64,000 bases of DNA from Bacteroidota bacterium (GCA_016868895.1 VGFK01000003.1:1-64000); one strand, 5' to 3'. Numbered from the stretch's first letter, positions 7,926-17,473 are shown. Made by a program: numbers and translations. Notes: generated by a model from the letters alone, not told the origin.

Positions 7926-9359
7926 ATGCGAAAGCGGAGCAAGCAGGTGCTGGAAGACCTGGAGGTGGTGGCCTATGCTGCTGGGGGAAAATCAATCGCG
8001 AAGCTCGACGGAAAAGTCATTTTCATTGAAGGTGCGGTACCCGGTGATCGGGTGGATGTTTTGTTGAGCAAGAATAAAAAAGATTGGGCAGAAGGAAAGG
8101 TCGTGCGCCTGCGCAAACCTTCCGTTGATCGTGCAACTCCTTTTTGCAAGCATTTTGGACTCTGTGGGGGATGCAAGTGGCAGATGCTGCCTTACGAAAA
8201 GCAGGTTCAATTCAAGCAAGAGGAAGTTGAGCAGCAGCTCAGGCGCATTGGCAAATTGGAGCTTCCTGCTTTGCAGTCCATTGCCGGTTCCCAACAAACT
8301 CGGGAGTATCGGAACAAGTTGGAATTCACGTTCAGTTCCCGAAAATACTTTACTGCAGACGAGCTGCGCACCATGGAAATGCCAGAGGAAGGTCCCAGGG
8401 GATTGCCCGCCTTGCCTGCTTTAGGGTTTCATGTTCCGGGAGCGTTTGATAAGGTGATCGATATAGAAGAATGTTATTTGCAATCGGAGCCCAGCAACCG
8501 CATTCGCACTGCAGTGCGGGAGAAGTCGCTGGCGTTGGGACTTTCCTTTTACGACATCCGGGAGCATCGGGGGGATTTGCGCAACCTGATCATTCGGCTG
8601 TGCACCACAGGTGAGTTGATGGTGAACCTGGTAGTCGGCACACCGGAGTATTCCGTCATTGAACCGCTCATGCACTTTTTGAGGGAATCGTTTCCGGAGA
8701 TTACCTCGTTGTATTATACCGTCAATATCAAGTTCAACGACAGTATTTATGATTTATCACCTGTTTTGTTTAGCGGCAAGCCCTATGCCATAGAGCAATT
8801 GGATCGGTGGAGGTTCAACGTGGGACCAAAATCGTTTTTTCAGACGAATAGTCGACAAGCCGAAGTACTCTATTCCATCACCAAGGATTTTGCCGAATTG
8901 GATGGAACGCAGGTGGTGTATGATTTGTACTGCGGGACGGGGAGCATTGGGATTTTTCTCAGCGATCTGTGCCGAAAGGTCATAGGGGTGGAAACCATTG
9001 CAGAGGCGATAGAGGATGCCAAGGAAAATGCAGTCTTGAATGGCATCTCCCATGCAGAATTTTTTGCAGGCGATGTGAGTCGCGTCTGTACTGCAGCTTT
9101 TTTTCAACAACATGGTCGCCCTGACGTTATCATATGCGACCCTCCCCGAGCCGGGATGCACGAGGACCTGGTGCAGCAGTTGCTGCAGATGGAGGCTCCG
9201 GTGGTGGTTTATGTTAGTTGCAATCCAGCTACACAGGCCCGTGATCTGCAATTGCTGTCGGAAAAATATCGGGTAACCGCTATTCGTCCGGTCGACATGT
9301 TCCCGCACACCCATCACATTGAAAATGTGGTGCAGCTGAAGCTCAGGAAGGATCGCTAA
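7926..9359 (+). CDS. rlmD: 23S rRNA (uracil-5-)-methyltransferase RlmD
   Basis: This 477-residue SAM-dependent enzyme methylates a uracil of 23S rRNA. An N-terminal TRAM domain (about 10-65) is followed by iron-sulfur ligands Cys74, Cys80 and Cys83 in C-K-H-F-G-L-C-G-G-C; a fourth Cys is in E-E-C-Y-L. The SAM-binding motif D-L-Y-C-G-T-G-S-I-G, C-D-P-P-R-A-G (Asp405) and the catalytic Cys432 in V-S-C-N-P-A-T are all present. Length and motif order are those of RlmD/RumA rather than TrmA, but the exact uracil (position 1939 or 747 in E. coli numbering) cannot be told from sequence alone. It has no close partner gene; the rhomboid pair begins 31 bp downstream with its own promoter. Confidence 0.9.
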   Translation: MRKRSKQVLEDLEVVAYAAGGKSIAKLDGKVIFIEGAVPGDRVDVLLSKNKKDWAEGKVVRLRKPSVDRATPFCKHFGLCGGCKWQMLPYEKQVQFKQEEVEQQLRRIGKLELPALQSIAGSQQTREYRNKLEFTFSSRKYFTADELRTMEMPEEGPRGLPALPALGFHVPGAFDKVIDIEECYLQSEPSNRIRTAVREKSLALGLSFYDIREHRGDLRNLIIRLCTTGELMVNLVVGTPEYSVIEPLMHFLRESFPEITSLYYTVNIKFNDSIYDLSPVLFSGKPYAIEQLDRWRFNVGPKSFFQTNSRQAEVLYSITKDFAELDGTQVVYDLYCGTGSIGIFLSDLCRKVIGVETIAEAIEDAKENAVLNGISHAEFFAGDVSRVCTAAFFQQHGRPDVIICDPPRAGMHEDLVQQLLQMEAPVVVYVSCNPATQARDLQLLSEKYRVTAIRPVDMFPHTHHIENVVQLKLRKDR

Positions 9360-9366
9360 GGATCGT

Positions 9367-9374
9367 TAGATTTG
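9367..9374 (+). promoter_or_regulatory. Bacteroidota -7 promoter element for the rhomboid unit
   Basis: TAGATTTG matches TAnnTTTG and lies 16 bp before ATG 9391, directly after the rlmD stop. Confidence 0.55.
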
Positions 9375-9390
9375 CAGAACAATACAGCGT

Positions 9391-10086
9391 ATGGATTCAG
9401 ATATCAGGCCGGGGAGGTTTCAGGTGTTGCCGGTGGTCATCAAAAACCTGATCATCATCAATGGGCTGGTTTGGCTGGCGCAGATCACGGTGGGACAAGA
9501 CCTATTGCGCATGGAGGACCTGTTCGCTCTGCATTATTTCACCTCTGACTATTACCATGTTTGGCAGTTCATCACCTACATGTTCCTGCATTCGTCGCAA
9601 TCCTTCTTCCACATCCTCTTCAATATGTTTGCGCTCTGGATGTTCGGTTCCACCTTGGAGAATTTATGGGGACCCTCACGATTCCTTGCCTTTTATTTGG
9701 TGTGTGGATTGGGAGCCGGCATTGCACAGGCCCTGGCATTGAGTTACGATATTTCACAGTACAATACTATGTATGAGTTGGGACAAATCAGCGCCGAAGA
9801 ATTGTATAAGCTATCGAACGTCCCCACACTGGGAGCCTCAGGTGCCGTGATGGGTATATTTGCTGCCTTTGCCTATACCTTTCCCAACAGTCAAATGATC
9901 ATCCTCCCCATACCGTTTCCCATCAAAGCCAAATGGGCGTTGCTGGGACTGGCCGTACTGGACCTCATCGGTGGGGTTTCGTCTGCCTCTTCCGGCATTG
10001 CGCATTTTGCGCACCTGGGTGGAGCAGCAATCGGCATCATCATTGTGCTGATCTGGAACCGGAGAAACAGGAACAAGTTTTATTAG
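9391..10086 (+). CDS. Rhomboid family intramembrane serine protease (active type)
   Basis: This 231-residue polytopic inner-membrane protease has the rhomboid dyad intact: Ser150 in G-A-S-G-A-V-M-G and His208 in H-F-A-H-L-G-G-A. The H-x-x-x-N oxyanion motif (H74-I-L-F-N78) in the second helix is also present. It is expected to cut substrates inside or next to the membrane plane; the substrates are unknown. It is the first gene of a rightward trio with a second rhomboid-fold protein (10112) and an EEP-fold protein (11020). The short gaps suggest co-transcription. Confidence 0.9.
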   Translation: MDSDIRPGRFQVLPVVIKNLIIINGLVWLAQITVGQDLLRMEDLFALHYFTSDYYHVWQFITYMFLHSSQSFFHILFNMFALWMFGSTLENLWGPSRFLAFYLVCGLGAGIAQALALSYDISQYNTMYELGQISAEELYKLSNVPTLGASGAVMGIFAAFAYTFPNSQMIILPIPFPIKAKWALLGLAVLDLIGGVSSASSGIAHFAHLGGAAIGIIIVLIWNRRNRNKFY

Positions 10087-10111
10087 CAGTATTAATTATT
10101 TGAGGACGAAG

Positions 10112-11020
10112 ATGGGTTACCGCGATTATCAAAAAGGAAGCACGACCGTTTGGAACACCACCAATCCGTTGATCATGTTGATCATACTGAATGTGATGTT
10201 CTTCATCCTCTTGAACTTCATCAAGAGCATCTATACGTTTTCGCATTTACAGGAAGAAGCGTTTTATCGCAACATCTATCGCTGGTTTCAGTTGTCGGCA
10301 GACCCTGAAAAAATACTGACGCGTCCCTGGACGATCATCACCATGCCGTTCACCGAGCTCAAGCTGTTGATGGTGATCAGCAACCTAATTTGGTTGTGGA
10401 CCTTTGGGTATTTGGTGCAGGATTTGATTGGCGACGACAAATTATTTCCCGCGTATATCTACAGTGCGTTGGCCGGTGGCATTGGATTTGTGATGACCGC
10501 CCAATTCGGGTTTCCGGAAATGACCGATGCGATGTATTTCAATGGTCCCGTTTGTGGTATTGTGGGACTCTCCATAGTGGCTACGGTTGTATCGCCCAGG
10601 TATCGGTTCTTTCCCATGATTGGTGGCGGAATTCCGCTTTGGATCATCACCACTGTTTTTATTTTACTCAATGTGGTGGCCGTTTCCTCCAACCTGTTGT
10701 TGTTCATTCCGTATGTGTCGGCCGGCGCCATGGGATTTCTATTCATTCGGCTGTTGACTTCCGGATATGATACCGGGTATTGGATGAATGAAGTGTATCG
10801 GTGGGTGACCAGTCGCTTTACGCCAGGAAGAAAAAAATCGACCGGACTTCGCGGCGCACGTTTTTACGATGAAAAAGGCCACACTCCCTTTACCAAGCAA
10901 AGCAACCTGAGTCAACAGCGCATCGATATGATTCTGGATAAGATCAATCAAAAAGGATACGAGAACCTGACCGAAGAAGAGAAAAAAATTCTTCAGCAAG
11001 CCAGTAAAGAAAAGTTCTGA
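10112..11020 (+). CDS. Rhomboid-fold protein lacking catalytic residues (pseudo-rhomboid)
   Basis: This 302-residue polytopic membrane protein has the rhomboid layout, but the catalytic motif reads N-G-P-V-C-G-I-V-G (144-152) where an active enzyme has G-x-S-G. The last helix reads Y-V-S-A-G-A-M-G (201-208) where the His should be. The H-x-x-x-N motif is also absent. A soluble C-terminal tail (about 260-302) with I-D-M-I-L-D-K-I-N-Q-K-G-Y and L-T-E-E-E-K resembles the small helical domain at the end of many Bacteroidota rhomboids. ATG 10112 is preferred over a TTG at 10100. It follows the active rhomboid by 25 bp and its stop overlaps the next start by one base. It may bind and present or retain membrane proteins rather than cut them (inference). 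Confidence 0.8.
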   Translation: MGYRDYQKGSTTVWNTTNPLIMLIILNVMFFILLNFIKSIYTFSHLQEEAFYRNIYRWFQLSADPEKILTRPWTIITMPFTELKLLMVISNLIWLWTFGYLVQDLIGDDKLFPAYIYSALAGGIGFVMTAQFGFPEMTDAMYFNGPVCGIVGLSIVATVVSPRYRFFPMIGGGIPLWIITTVFILLNVVAVSSNLLLFIPYVSAGAMGFLFIRLLTSGYDTGYWMNEVYRWVTSRFTPGRKKSTGLRGARFYDEKGHTPFTKQSNLSQQRIDMILDKINQKGYENLTEEEKKILQQASKEKF

Positions 11021-12189
11021 TGGGGATCCTGTTCAAAAAATTATTCCTGGGTGTTTTGCTGGCAATCAACTCGCTGATTGGTATAGCGTTTTTGATCTGC
11101 AGTTATGCATCCTACCTGGACCCAAAGGAGTTCTGGTATACCGGTTTTCTGGGATTATTCTTTCCTTATTTTCTTTTTTCGCTGGTGTTTTTTCTGGTGT
11201 TCTGGTTGTTTATTCGGATCCATTGGGCGCTTTTATCCCTTGCGGTTTTGATCATCGGCTATCAGTCGATCATCCGATTGGTCCCGTTGAATGCACCCCA
11301 AGCATTTGAGTTGAAAAAGAAGGAAGGTGATTTGCGGGTGATGACCTGGAATGTGCGGCATTTCATTCCTTTTGATGAAAGCAGGTTCAAGCCGGATGGA
11401 TTGAAGCACAAGCAGCAGGTGATTGATGAGATTCGGCAGTATCAGCCCGATGTCATCTGTTTTCAGGAATTTGTGTCCATGCCCGATGATGGCGAGAACG
11501 ATCCGTTTGCGTATTTGCGCGACAAGCTTGGATACAGGTATTATCAATTTGCCGGGACGGATATTTTTGGAACTAAGCAGTACAGCGGCATAGCTATTTT
11601 TTCGAGGTATCGGATATTGGATGGGAATGCGGTACCGTTTCCCGACTCATATGATTCCAATGCGGAAGCGCCGGTGTATGCCGATGTGAAAGTGGGAGAG
11701 GACACGGTGCGGGTATTTTCGGTTCATTTGCAGTCGTTTGGATTCAAGCAAGACGATTACCAGGCCATTGATGATTTGAAGCGCGACAGCGACAAAGAAA
11801 TAAAAGAGTCGCGGAAGTTGCTTTCCAAAATGAAACAAACTTTTTATGCGCACGGTCAGCAAGCCAATTATATTCGGGATGAGTTGAACAGTGCTCCGCA
11901 TCCGGTTGTATTGGTTGGCGACCTCAACGATGTTGTCGGATCGTATGCGTACAGTGTGTTGAAAGATGACCGCCGGGATGCCTTTTTGGAGAGAGGATTT
12001 GGGTTGGGTGCAACTTTTCTCAGTTCGTCCTCAATGATCCTGCGCTTGTTGCCCACGTTGAGAATCGACTATATTTTTCATTCCGAGCGTTATGGCACGC
12101 GGCAATTTGTGCGGGATGGGAAGCGGTTATCCGACCATTATTATTTAGTAGCCGATTTGAGTCGAGCGGCTGTTTCCGGTACGAATTAA
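11020..12189 (+). CDS. Endonuclease/exonuclease/phosphatase (EEP) family membrane protein
   Basis: This 389-residue protein has two to three transmembrane helices in the first 95 residues, followed by an EEP domain. Visible EEP motifs are M-T-W-N-V-R-H-F (metal-proximal Asn), V-I-C-F-Q-E-F (metal-binding Glu), V-L-V-G-D-L-N-D-V (Asp/Asn), R-I-D-Y-I-F and L-S-D-H-Y-Y-L (catalytic Ser-Asp-His). The catalytic domain probably faces outward or the periplasm. The substrate could be a nucleic acid, an inositol phosphate or a phospholipid-type ester, and the sequence does not decide. The start ATG overlaps the pseudo-rhomboid stop by one base, indicating translational coupling. Confidence 0.85.
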   Translation: MGILFKKLFLGVLLAINSLIGIAFLICSYASYLDPKEFWYTGFLGLFFPYFLFSLVFFLVFWLFIRIHWALLSLAVLIIGYQSIIRLVPLNAPQAFELKKKEGDLRVMTWNVRHFIPFDESRFKPDGLKHKQQVIDEIRQYQPDVICFQEFVSMPDDGENDPFAYLRDKLGYRYYQFAGTDIFGTKQYSGIAIFSRYRILDGNAVPFPDSYDSNAEAPVYADVKVGEDTVRVFSVHLQSFGFKQDDYQAIDDLKRDSDKEIKESRKLLSKMKQTFYAHGQQANYIRDELNSAPHPVVLVGDLNDVVGSYAYSVLKDDRRDAFLERGFGLGATFLSSSSMILRLLPTLRIDYIFHSERYGTRQFVRDGKRLSDHYYLVADLSRAAVSGTN

Positions 12190-12261
12190 ACGCTGAACAT
12201 TCAGTGTGTTTTTTATTGCAGCGCTGTTTATGAGAGTAGCTGCCTTGTCGACTGCAATGTT

Positions 12262-12269
12262 TATCTTTG
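12262..12269 (+). promoter_or_regulatory. Bacteroidota -7 promoter element for cysS
   Basis: TATCTTTG matches TAnnTTTG and ends 18 bp before ATG 12288. It overlaps the upstream in-frame TTG at 12267, which argues against that TTG as the start. Confidence 0.6.
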
Positions 12270-12287
12270 TCGGCATATCAAACGCTT

Positions 12288-13802
12288 ATGTCTTCTCTTC
12301 AGGTATACAACTCATTGACGCGGCAGAAGGAGCGGTTTACGTCGCTCCTCCCCGGTAAAGTCGGCATGTACGTTTGCGGTCCCACTGTCAGCGGCGAAAG
12401 CCATCTGGGTCATGCGCGTCCTTTCATTACGTTTGATATTGTTTATCGGTACTTGCGTCATGCAGGATATGAGGTACGGTATGTGCGCAACATTACCGAT
12501 GCCGGTCATTTCGAGGAAGAGGGTCGTGAAAGCGAAGACAAGATTTCAAAGAAAGCCGTGTTGGAGAAGCTCGAGCCTATGGAGCTGGTGCAGAAGTACA
12601 CCAATTTGTTTCACTGGGCCATGCGCGAATTCAATAACCTGGAGCCGAGCATTGAGCCCACAGCAACGGGGCACATTGTGGAGCAGATTGTGATGATTGA
12701 AAAGATCATTGCCGATGGGTATGCCTATGTGGTGAACGGCTCGGTGTATTTTGATGTAGAAAAGTACCATGCTGATTTTGGGGCGAAGGGAATGCAATAT
12801 GGAATTTTGAGTGGTCGAATTATTGAAGACCAGCTCGAGACCACGCGTGAATTGGATTTTCAGGATGAGAAGCGGAGCAAGATGGATTTTGCGTTGTGGA
12901 AGAATGCGGTACCGGAGCACATCATGCGCTGGCAGAGTCCTTGGGGAGTAGGGTTTCCCGGCTGGCACATTGAGTGTTCAGCGATGAGCAGCAAGTATTT
13001 GGGGGAGGAGTTTGATATTCATGGAGGCGGAATGGATTTACAGTTTCCGCATCATGAGTGTGAGATTGCGCAGAGTGTGGTTTGTCACCACAAGATTCCC
13101 GCGCGATATTGGTTACACAACAACATGATCACCATCAATGGAAGGAAGATGGGGAAGAGTTACAACAATGTGATCAAGTTGAGTGAATTGTTTTCCGGCG
13201 CGCATGAGATATTGACCCAGGGGTATTCACCCATGGCTGTTCGATTTTTTATTTTGCAGACGCATTACCGCAGCACGTTGGATTTCAGCAACGAGGCTTT
13301 GCAGGCGGCGGAGAAAGGGTTGAGGAGAATATGGGAAGCGTTTGGTCAGTTGAATAAGTTGGATACGGAAACGCATACGATCATTTCTGCGGAAGATCCT
13401 GATTTGGAGCAGAAGTGTTATGAAGTATTGAGTCGGCTTGACGAAGACATGTCCGACGACCTGAACACTGCAAAGGTTTTAGCCGGTTTATTTGAATTAG
13501 TGCCGGTGATTAATTCCATCAAAGATGGTCACATAAAAATCGAGGCACTCACTACGGCAACCTTGCGGATGATGAAGGATCAGTTCAAGACGTATCTGGT
13601 CGACATTTTTGGCTTGAAGGAAGAGCGCAAGCAAGACGATCAGAAATTAGGTGCAGTGCTGCAGTTGATTGCAGAGATCCGAAAGGATGCCCGTTCGCGC
13701 AAGGATTATGCCACTTCCGATAAGATCCGCGATCAGTTGCTCAAGGCCGGCATCCAGCTCAAGGATGAAAAAGACGGTGGCGTGAGTTGGGAGGTGGTGT
13801 GA
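12288..13802 (+). CDS. cysS: Cysteine--tRNA ligase
   Basis: This 504-residue class I aminoacyl-tRNA synthetase charges tRNA-Cys. It shows the zinc ligand Cys30 in Y-V-C-G-P-T-V, the HIGH-type H-L-G-H (39-42), I-E-C-S (Cys230), the zinc-site H-H-E-C-E (255-259) and K-M-G-K-S (287-291). The C-terminal helical anticodon-binding part includes [15 protein letters not shown] 12288 is chosen over TTG 12267 because a promoter element overlaps the latter. It is a single gene, convergent with obg after only six bases. Confidence 0.96.
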   Translation: MSSLQVYNSLTRQKERFTSLLPGKVGMYVCGPTVSGESHLGHARPFITFDIVYRYLRHAGYEVRYVRNITDAGHFEEEGRESEDKISKKAVLEKLEPMELVQKYTNLFHWAMREFNNLEPSIEPTATGHIVEQIVMIEKIIADGYAYVVNGSVYFDVEKYHADFGAKGMQYGILSGRIIEDQLETTRELDFQDEKRSKMDFALWKNAVPEHIMRWQSPWGVGFPGWHIECSAMSSKYLGEEFDIHGGGMDLQFPHHECEIAQSVVCHHKIPARYWLHNNMITINGRKMGKSYNNVIKLSELFSGAHEILTQGYSPMAVRFFILQTHYRSTLDFSNEALQAAEKGLRRIWEAFGQLNKLDTETHTIISAEDPDLEQKCYEVLSRLDEDMSDDLNTAKVLAGLFELVPVINSIKDGHIKIEALTTATLRMMKDQFKTYLVDIFGLKEERKQDDQKLGAVLQLIAEIRKDARSRKDYATSDKIRDQLLKAGIQLKDEKDGGVSWEVV

Positions 13803-13808
13803 ATGTAG

Positions 13809-14798
13809 TTATTGTAATTCCTTCCACAACAAATCCTTCAATTCTTGTAGTCCTTTGCCTGCAACGGACGAGATGAAGAGGTGGGGAATGTTCTCTGGCA
13901 GTTCCTTTTCAATTTCTTTTTTCAGTTCATCGTCGAGCATATCGCTTTTGCTCACGGCGATGATGAATTTTTTATCGAGCAGTTCCGGGTTGTATTGTTC
14001 GAGTTCACTTACCAAAACATCAAAGTCGTTGCGGTGATTGTTGCTGTCGGCCGGAATCATGAACAGCAGTACCGGGTTGCGTTCGATGTGCCTCAGAAAA
14101 CGGTGGCCCAATCCGCGGCCTTCGGCCGCACCTTCTATGATGCCGGGTAAATCGGCGATGCAAAACGAACGGCCATCGCGGTATTCCACCATGCCCAATT
14201 GAGGGGTGAGGGTTGTAAATGCATAATCTGCAATTTTTGGTTTTGCTGCGGTGATGGAGGAGAGCAGGGTTGATTTGCCTGCGTTGGGAAAGCCAACGAG
14301 TCCCACATCTGCCAATACTTTCAACTCCAGCACTTTCCAGCCTTCCGATCCTGGTTCACCCGGTTGAGCGTATTCGGGTGCCTGATTGGTGGGGGTTGCA
14401 AAGTGTTTGTTTCCGAGTCCACCGCGACCGCCTCTCACCCAAATGATTTCTTGTCCATCTTCTAAGATTTCTCCATCGTTTGCTCCCGAGGTTTCATCAA
14501 AGGCAACGGTGCCCAGAGGGACTTCTATGATCACGTCTTTGCCGTCGCGACCCGTCATGTTATTCTTATTGCCGCCCTGACCGTCTTCGGCAATTACGTT
14601 TTTGAAATAGCGGAGGTGAAGGAGTGTCCACAGGTTTTTGTTTCCTCTTAATATGATGTGTCCACCGCGACCCCCATCGCCTCCGTCAGGGCCAGCCATG
14701 GGATTGAATTTTGTCCGCATGAAGTGCTTGCTTCCTGCGCCGCCGTGTCCGCTTTTGCAAAACACCCGTATCTGGTCGACAAAATTCGATTTTTCCAT
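13809..14798 (-). CDS. obg: GTPase Obg/CgtA
   Basis: This 329-residue GTPase is involved in late 50S ribosome assembly and growth control. It has the glycine-rich Obg fold (1-158, G-G-D-G-G-R-G-G at 39-46) followed by the G domain: P-loop G-F-P-N-A-G-K-S (169-176), switch I F-T-T-L and [12 protein letters not shown]. The G4 motif is S-K-S-D instead of N-K-x-D, a variant I have seen in this phylum. The extra C-terminal domain of Gram-positive Obg is absent, as usual outside Firmicutes/Actinobacteria. It is divergent from the ftsB-like gene. Confidence 0.95.
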   Translation of the reverse strand: MEKSNFVDQIRVFCKSGHGGAGSKHFMRTKFNPMAGPDGGDGGRGGHIILRGNKNLWTLLHLRYFKNVIAEDGQGGNKNNMTGRDGKDVIIEVPLGTVAFDETSGANDGEILEDGQEIIWVRGGRGGLGNKHFATPTNQAPEYAQPGEPGSEGWKVLELKVLADVGLVGFPNAGKSTLLSSITAAKPKIADYAFTTLTPQLGMVEYRDGRSFCIADLPGIIEGAAEGRGLGHRFLRHIERNPVLLFMIPADSNNHRNDFDVLVSELEQYNPELLDKKFIIAVSKSDMLDDELKKEIEKELPENIPHLFISSVAGKGLQELKDLLWKELQ

Positions 14799-14841
14799 GG
14801 GGGTGCAAGGTACTCAAAACATTTTTTATTGGTCCGTTGCT

Positions 14842-14849
14842 TAACTTTG
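14842..14849 (+). promoter_or_regulatory. Bacteroidota -7 promoter element for the ftsB-like gene
   Basis: TAACTTTG matches TAnnTTTG and ends 8 bp before ATG 14858. If used, the transcript has almost no leader. Confidence 0.5.
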
Positions 14850-14857
14850 AGCAGGAA

Positions 14858-15145
14858 ATGAAACGCGCCTTTTATTTTTTCAGAAACAAGTTCGTGATTG
14901 CGACCATTGGGTTTGCAGTATGGATGATCTTCTTTGATCATAACAACCTGATCCTGCATTACCAGTACCGCAGTGAGCTGCGCGAATTGAATCGGAATAA
15001 AAAATACTACCAGGGACAGATTGACAAAACCCGAAGGGAGGTGGACCAGCTCAAGACCAATCCCCATTGGATGGAAAAGGTTGCCCGTGAACAGTATTTG
15101 ATGAAACGCGACAATGAAGATGTGTTCCTGATTCCTGAAAAATAA
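14858..15145 (+). CDS. Septum formation initiator family protein (FtsB/DivIC-like)
   Basis: This 95-residue single-pass membrane protein has a short basic N-terminus (M-K-R-A-F-Y-F-F-R), one transmembrane helix (about 12-28) and a coiled coil (about 35-62). A conserved tail follows with V-A-R-E-Q-Y-L-M-K-R-D-N-E-D-V-F. This is the FtsB/DivIC architecture of the divisome subcomplex with FtsL and FtsQ. ATG 14858 is preferred over TTG 14837, which would put a charged extension before the membrane helix. It is monocistronic or at most leads into the small gene at 15310. The family is clear; whether it is the FtsB proper of this organism is inferred. Confidence 0.85.
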   Translation: MKRAFYFFRNKFVIATIGFAVWMIFFDHNNLILHYQYRSELRELNRNKKYYQGQIDKTRREVDQLKTNPHWMEKVAREQYLMKRDNEDVFLIPEK

Positions 15146-15309
15146 TTTTCACAATTTCCTAAGCAATAACTGATCCGCTCTTCCGTTATAAGGGCAAGCA
15201 GATCACGCTACTTTTTCGATCCGCTCCAATCCATTCTCGTACCCTACTGATTATCGCCCTTTTATCCGTATCCTTTGTCAATCATTAAAAAATTGATAAA
15301 AGGTTTAAA

Positions 15310-15546
15310 ATGAGTATGTTAAACAGTGAAGCAATGATGCGGTATCTCTACAAGGAAATGACTCCTAAGGAATCAAACGACTTCCTCTCTCTCATAGAAG
15401 AACAGCCAGAACTGAAATCGCAGTTCACTGAACTCAAAGAAGGATTCCAGAACCTGGATGCGATGCAGTTCAGTCCCTCTCCCGAGGTAATCGACAAGCT
15501 CCTGCAATACGGAGCCTCCAACTCCCAAGGCCTGGACCTTCAATAA
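15310..15546 (+). CDS. Conserved small protein, anti-sigma-like N-terminus
   Basis: This is a 78-residue soluble protein. The first part, M-M-R-Y-L-Y-K-E-M-T-P-K-E-S, resembles the helical N-terminal anti-sigma (zinc-finger-like) region of Bacteroidota anti-sigma factors, where E-M-T-P-x-E is frequent. The Cys/His ligands and the transmembrane helix of true anti-sigma factors are missing. The second half (F-S-P-S-P-E-V-I-D-K-L-L-Q-Y) is a typical short tail of small Chitinophagaceae proteins. No function can be assigned. It lies 28 bp upstream of nth on the same strand and may share a transcript with it. Confidence 0.75.
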   Translation: MSMLNSEAMMRYLYKEMTPKESNDFLSLIEEQPELKSQFTELKEGFQNLDAMQFSPSPEVIDKLLQYGASNSQGLDLQ

Positions 15547-15573
15547 ATTGCTGATTCGTAGTAACTTCCGCTG

Positions 15574-16215
15574 ATGAAGCGAAAGGAACGCTACGAGGCG
15601 GTAATCGACTATTTCCAAAAAAACATTCCGGAGGCAGAGACCGAACTGCTGTACGACAACCCCTTTCAGTTGCTGGTCGCAGTCATTCTCTCGGCCCAGT
15701 GTACCGATAAACGGGTCAACTTGACCACCCCCGCTATTTTTCAGCGTTTTCCAGATCCCCAGTCGCTTGCAAAAACTGATTTCGACACCCTCTTCCCCCT
15801 GGTGAAGAGCATTTCCTATCCCAACAATAAAACAAAGCACCTGATCGCCATGGCTATCATGCTGATCCGCGATTTCAACGGTGAGGTGCCCATGACGGTC
15901 GATGAATTGGTGAAACTTCCCGGAGTGGGTAGAAAAACGGCGAACGTCATTACTTCGGTAATCGACAAACAACCCAACATGGCAGTTGATACCCACGTAT
16001 TCAGGGTTTCAGCACGGCTGGGACTCACCCGGGGCGCCAAAACACCCTTGGCTGCGGAAAAACAGTTGATCCAACACATCCCCGCCGAACTGGTGCACAA
16101 GGCCCATCACTGGCTCATTTTACACGGCCGGTACACCTGCCTGGCCCGCAGTCCCAGGTGTGCAGAATGCGGACTCCAATCGCTGTGCAATCACTACAAA
16201 AAATCATTATCTTGA
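15574..16215 (+). CDS. nth: Endonuclease III
   Basis: This 213-residue bifunctional DNA glycosylase/AP lyase removes oxidised pyrimidines. The helix-hairpin-helix L-P-G-V-G-R-K-T-A-N carries the catalytic Lys121, and the catalytic Asp139 sits in V-D-T-H-V-F-R-V. The iron-sulfur cluster ligands are Cys189-x6-Cys196-x2-Cys199-x5-Cys205, exactly the Nth spacing. A-Q-C-T-D and the overall length match the family. It lies 17 bp before the MFS transporter start, so read-through into that gene is possible. Confidence 0.96.
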   Translation: MKRKERYEAVIDYFQKNIPEAETELLYDNPFQLLVAVILSAQCTDKRVNLTTPAIFQRFPDPQSLAKTDFDTLFPLVKSISYPNNKTKHLIAMAIMLIRDFNGEVPMTVDELVKLPGVGRKTANVITSVIDKQPNMAVDTHVFRVSARLGLTRGAKTPLAAEKQLIQHIPAELVHKAHHWLILHGRYTCLARSPRCAECGLQSLCNHYKKSLS

Positions 16216-16231
16216 TCACTCAGACAGCCAT

Positions 16232-17449
16232 ATGAAACCAATTGTAAAGACCCAGTTAGCCATCATGATGTTCATGCAGTTCTTCGTATGGGGAGCCTGG
16301 TATGGACAAATGAGTAAATACATGACCGACCAGCTCGGGGCTACAGGCGCACAAGTGGGCAATGCCTATGCTGCCTTCTCCATCGCCATGATTGCCGCTC
16401 CTTTTTTTGTGGGGATGCTGGCCGACCGATTCTTCCAGGCCCAAAAAGTCCTGGGTGTCCTGAACCTGCTGGGAGCAGGTTTATTGTTTGTGCTGACCGG
16501 GACCAAAGACCCTGATGCGTTTTTCTGGATCATGTTACTCTATTGTTTGACGTTTGCGCCGACCATCTCATTGACGAGCTCCATTTCCATGAGGCAAATG
16601 ACCAATCCCGAGAAAGAATTTCCTGCCATCCGGGTATTCGGTACCATCGCCTGGATTGCTGTGGTCAACCTGGTGGGATTCATGGGCGTAGGCGATAAAG
16701 TCACCATCTTCCAAATCTCCATGGTTTCATCGGCGCTGCTCGGATTCCTTTCGTTTACACTTCCCTCCACACCGCCAACCGCAACAGGTCCTACGACTTT
16801 CGCCCAGATCGTGGGAAAGGATGCATTCATGTTGTTCAAAGACCGATCCTTTGTCATCTTTTTCATCTCCTCTGTGCTTATCTGTATTCCACTTTCCTTC
16901 TATTATGCCTGGGCCAATCCTTCGCTGACCGATACGTTCAAGTTGGCCTATCCGGATGCGGATCCATCGACCTTCCGCATTGAAAACATCATGTCGCTTG
17001 GACAAGTTTCCGAAGTGTTGTTCATGCTTCTGCTTCCACTGGCCTACAGCAAGTGGGGGGTTAAAAATATTTTGATCATCGGACTGCTTGCCTGGATCAC
17101 CCGCTTTGCATTTTTTGGATACGGCGATGCGCTCTCCGGCAAGTGGATGCTCTATGCAGCCATTTTGTTGCACGGTGTTTGTTTTGATTTCTTCTTTGTG
17201 AGCGGAATGATTTATACCGATGCGAAAGCAGGAGAGCGGATCAAGTCGCAAGCACAAGGATTGATCACCCTTGCCACCTATGGCATAGGTATGTTCATCG
17301 GATCCGAAGTATCCGGTATTGTAAAAGATACTTATACCGTGAATGAAGTCACTTCCTGGCTCAACGTCTGGCTGGTGCCCTCCGGAATTGCAGCTGTGAT
17401 TCTGGTGCTCTTTATTGTGATGTTCAAGGACAATACCCGAAAAGTTTAA
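16232..17449 (+). CDS. Nucleoside:H+ symporter-like MFS transporter
   Basis: This 405-residue, 12-helix inner-membrane permease starts M-K-P-I-V-K-T-Q-L and continues M-M-F-M-Q-F-F-V-W-G-A-W-Y, the opening typical of the NupG/XapB-like nucleoside:proton symporter branch of the major facilitator superfamily. Other visible features are A-D-R-F-F and R-Q-M-T-N-P-E-K-E-F-P-A-I-R-V-F-G-T-I-A-W. The frame extends 24 codons further upstream into nth, but ATG 16232 fits the family start. The downstream Gfo/Idh/MocA gene begins 25 bp after the stop. Such transporter-oxidoreductase pairs usually handle sugars or inositol-like compounds, so the real substrate may be a sugar rather than a nucleoside. Confidence 0.8.
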   Translation: MKPIVKTQLAIMMFMQFFVWGAWYGQMSKYMTDQLGATGAQVGNAYAAFSIAMIAAPFFVGMLADRFFQAQKVLGVLNLLGAGLLFVLTGTKDPDAFFWIMLLYCLTFAPTISLTSSISMRQMTNPEKEFPAIRVFGTIAWIAVVNLVGFMGVGDKVTIFQISMVSSALLGFLSFTLPSTPPTATGPTTFAQIVGKDAFMLFKDRSFVIFFISSVLICIPLSFYYAWANPSLTDTFKLAYPDADPSTFRIENIMSLGQVSEVLFMLLLPLAYSKWGVKNILIIGLLAWITRFAFFGYGDALSGKWMLYAAILLHGVCFDFFFVSGMIYTDAKAGERIKSQAQGLITLATYGIGMFIGSEVSGIVKDTYTVNEVTSWLNVWLVPSGIAAVILVLFIVMFKDNTRKV

Positions 17450-17473
17450 ATCAACTAAAATAAACAATAGACC

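Noticed and set aside
14115-14129. GCGGCC-TTC-GGCCGC hairpin inside obg
   Set aside because: It encodes the conserved A-A-E-G-R segment of the GTPase, so the palindrome is explained by codon choice.
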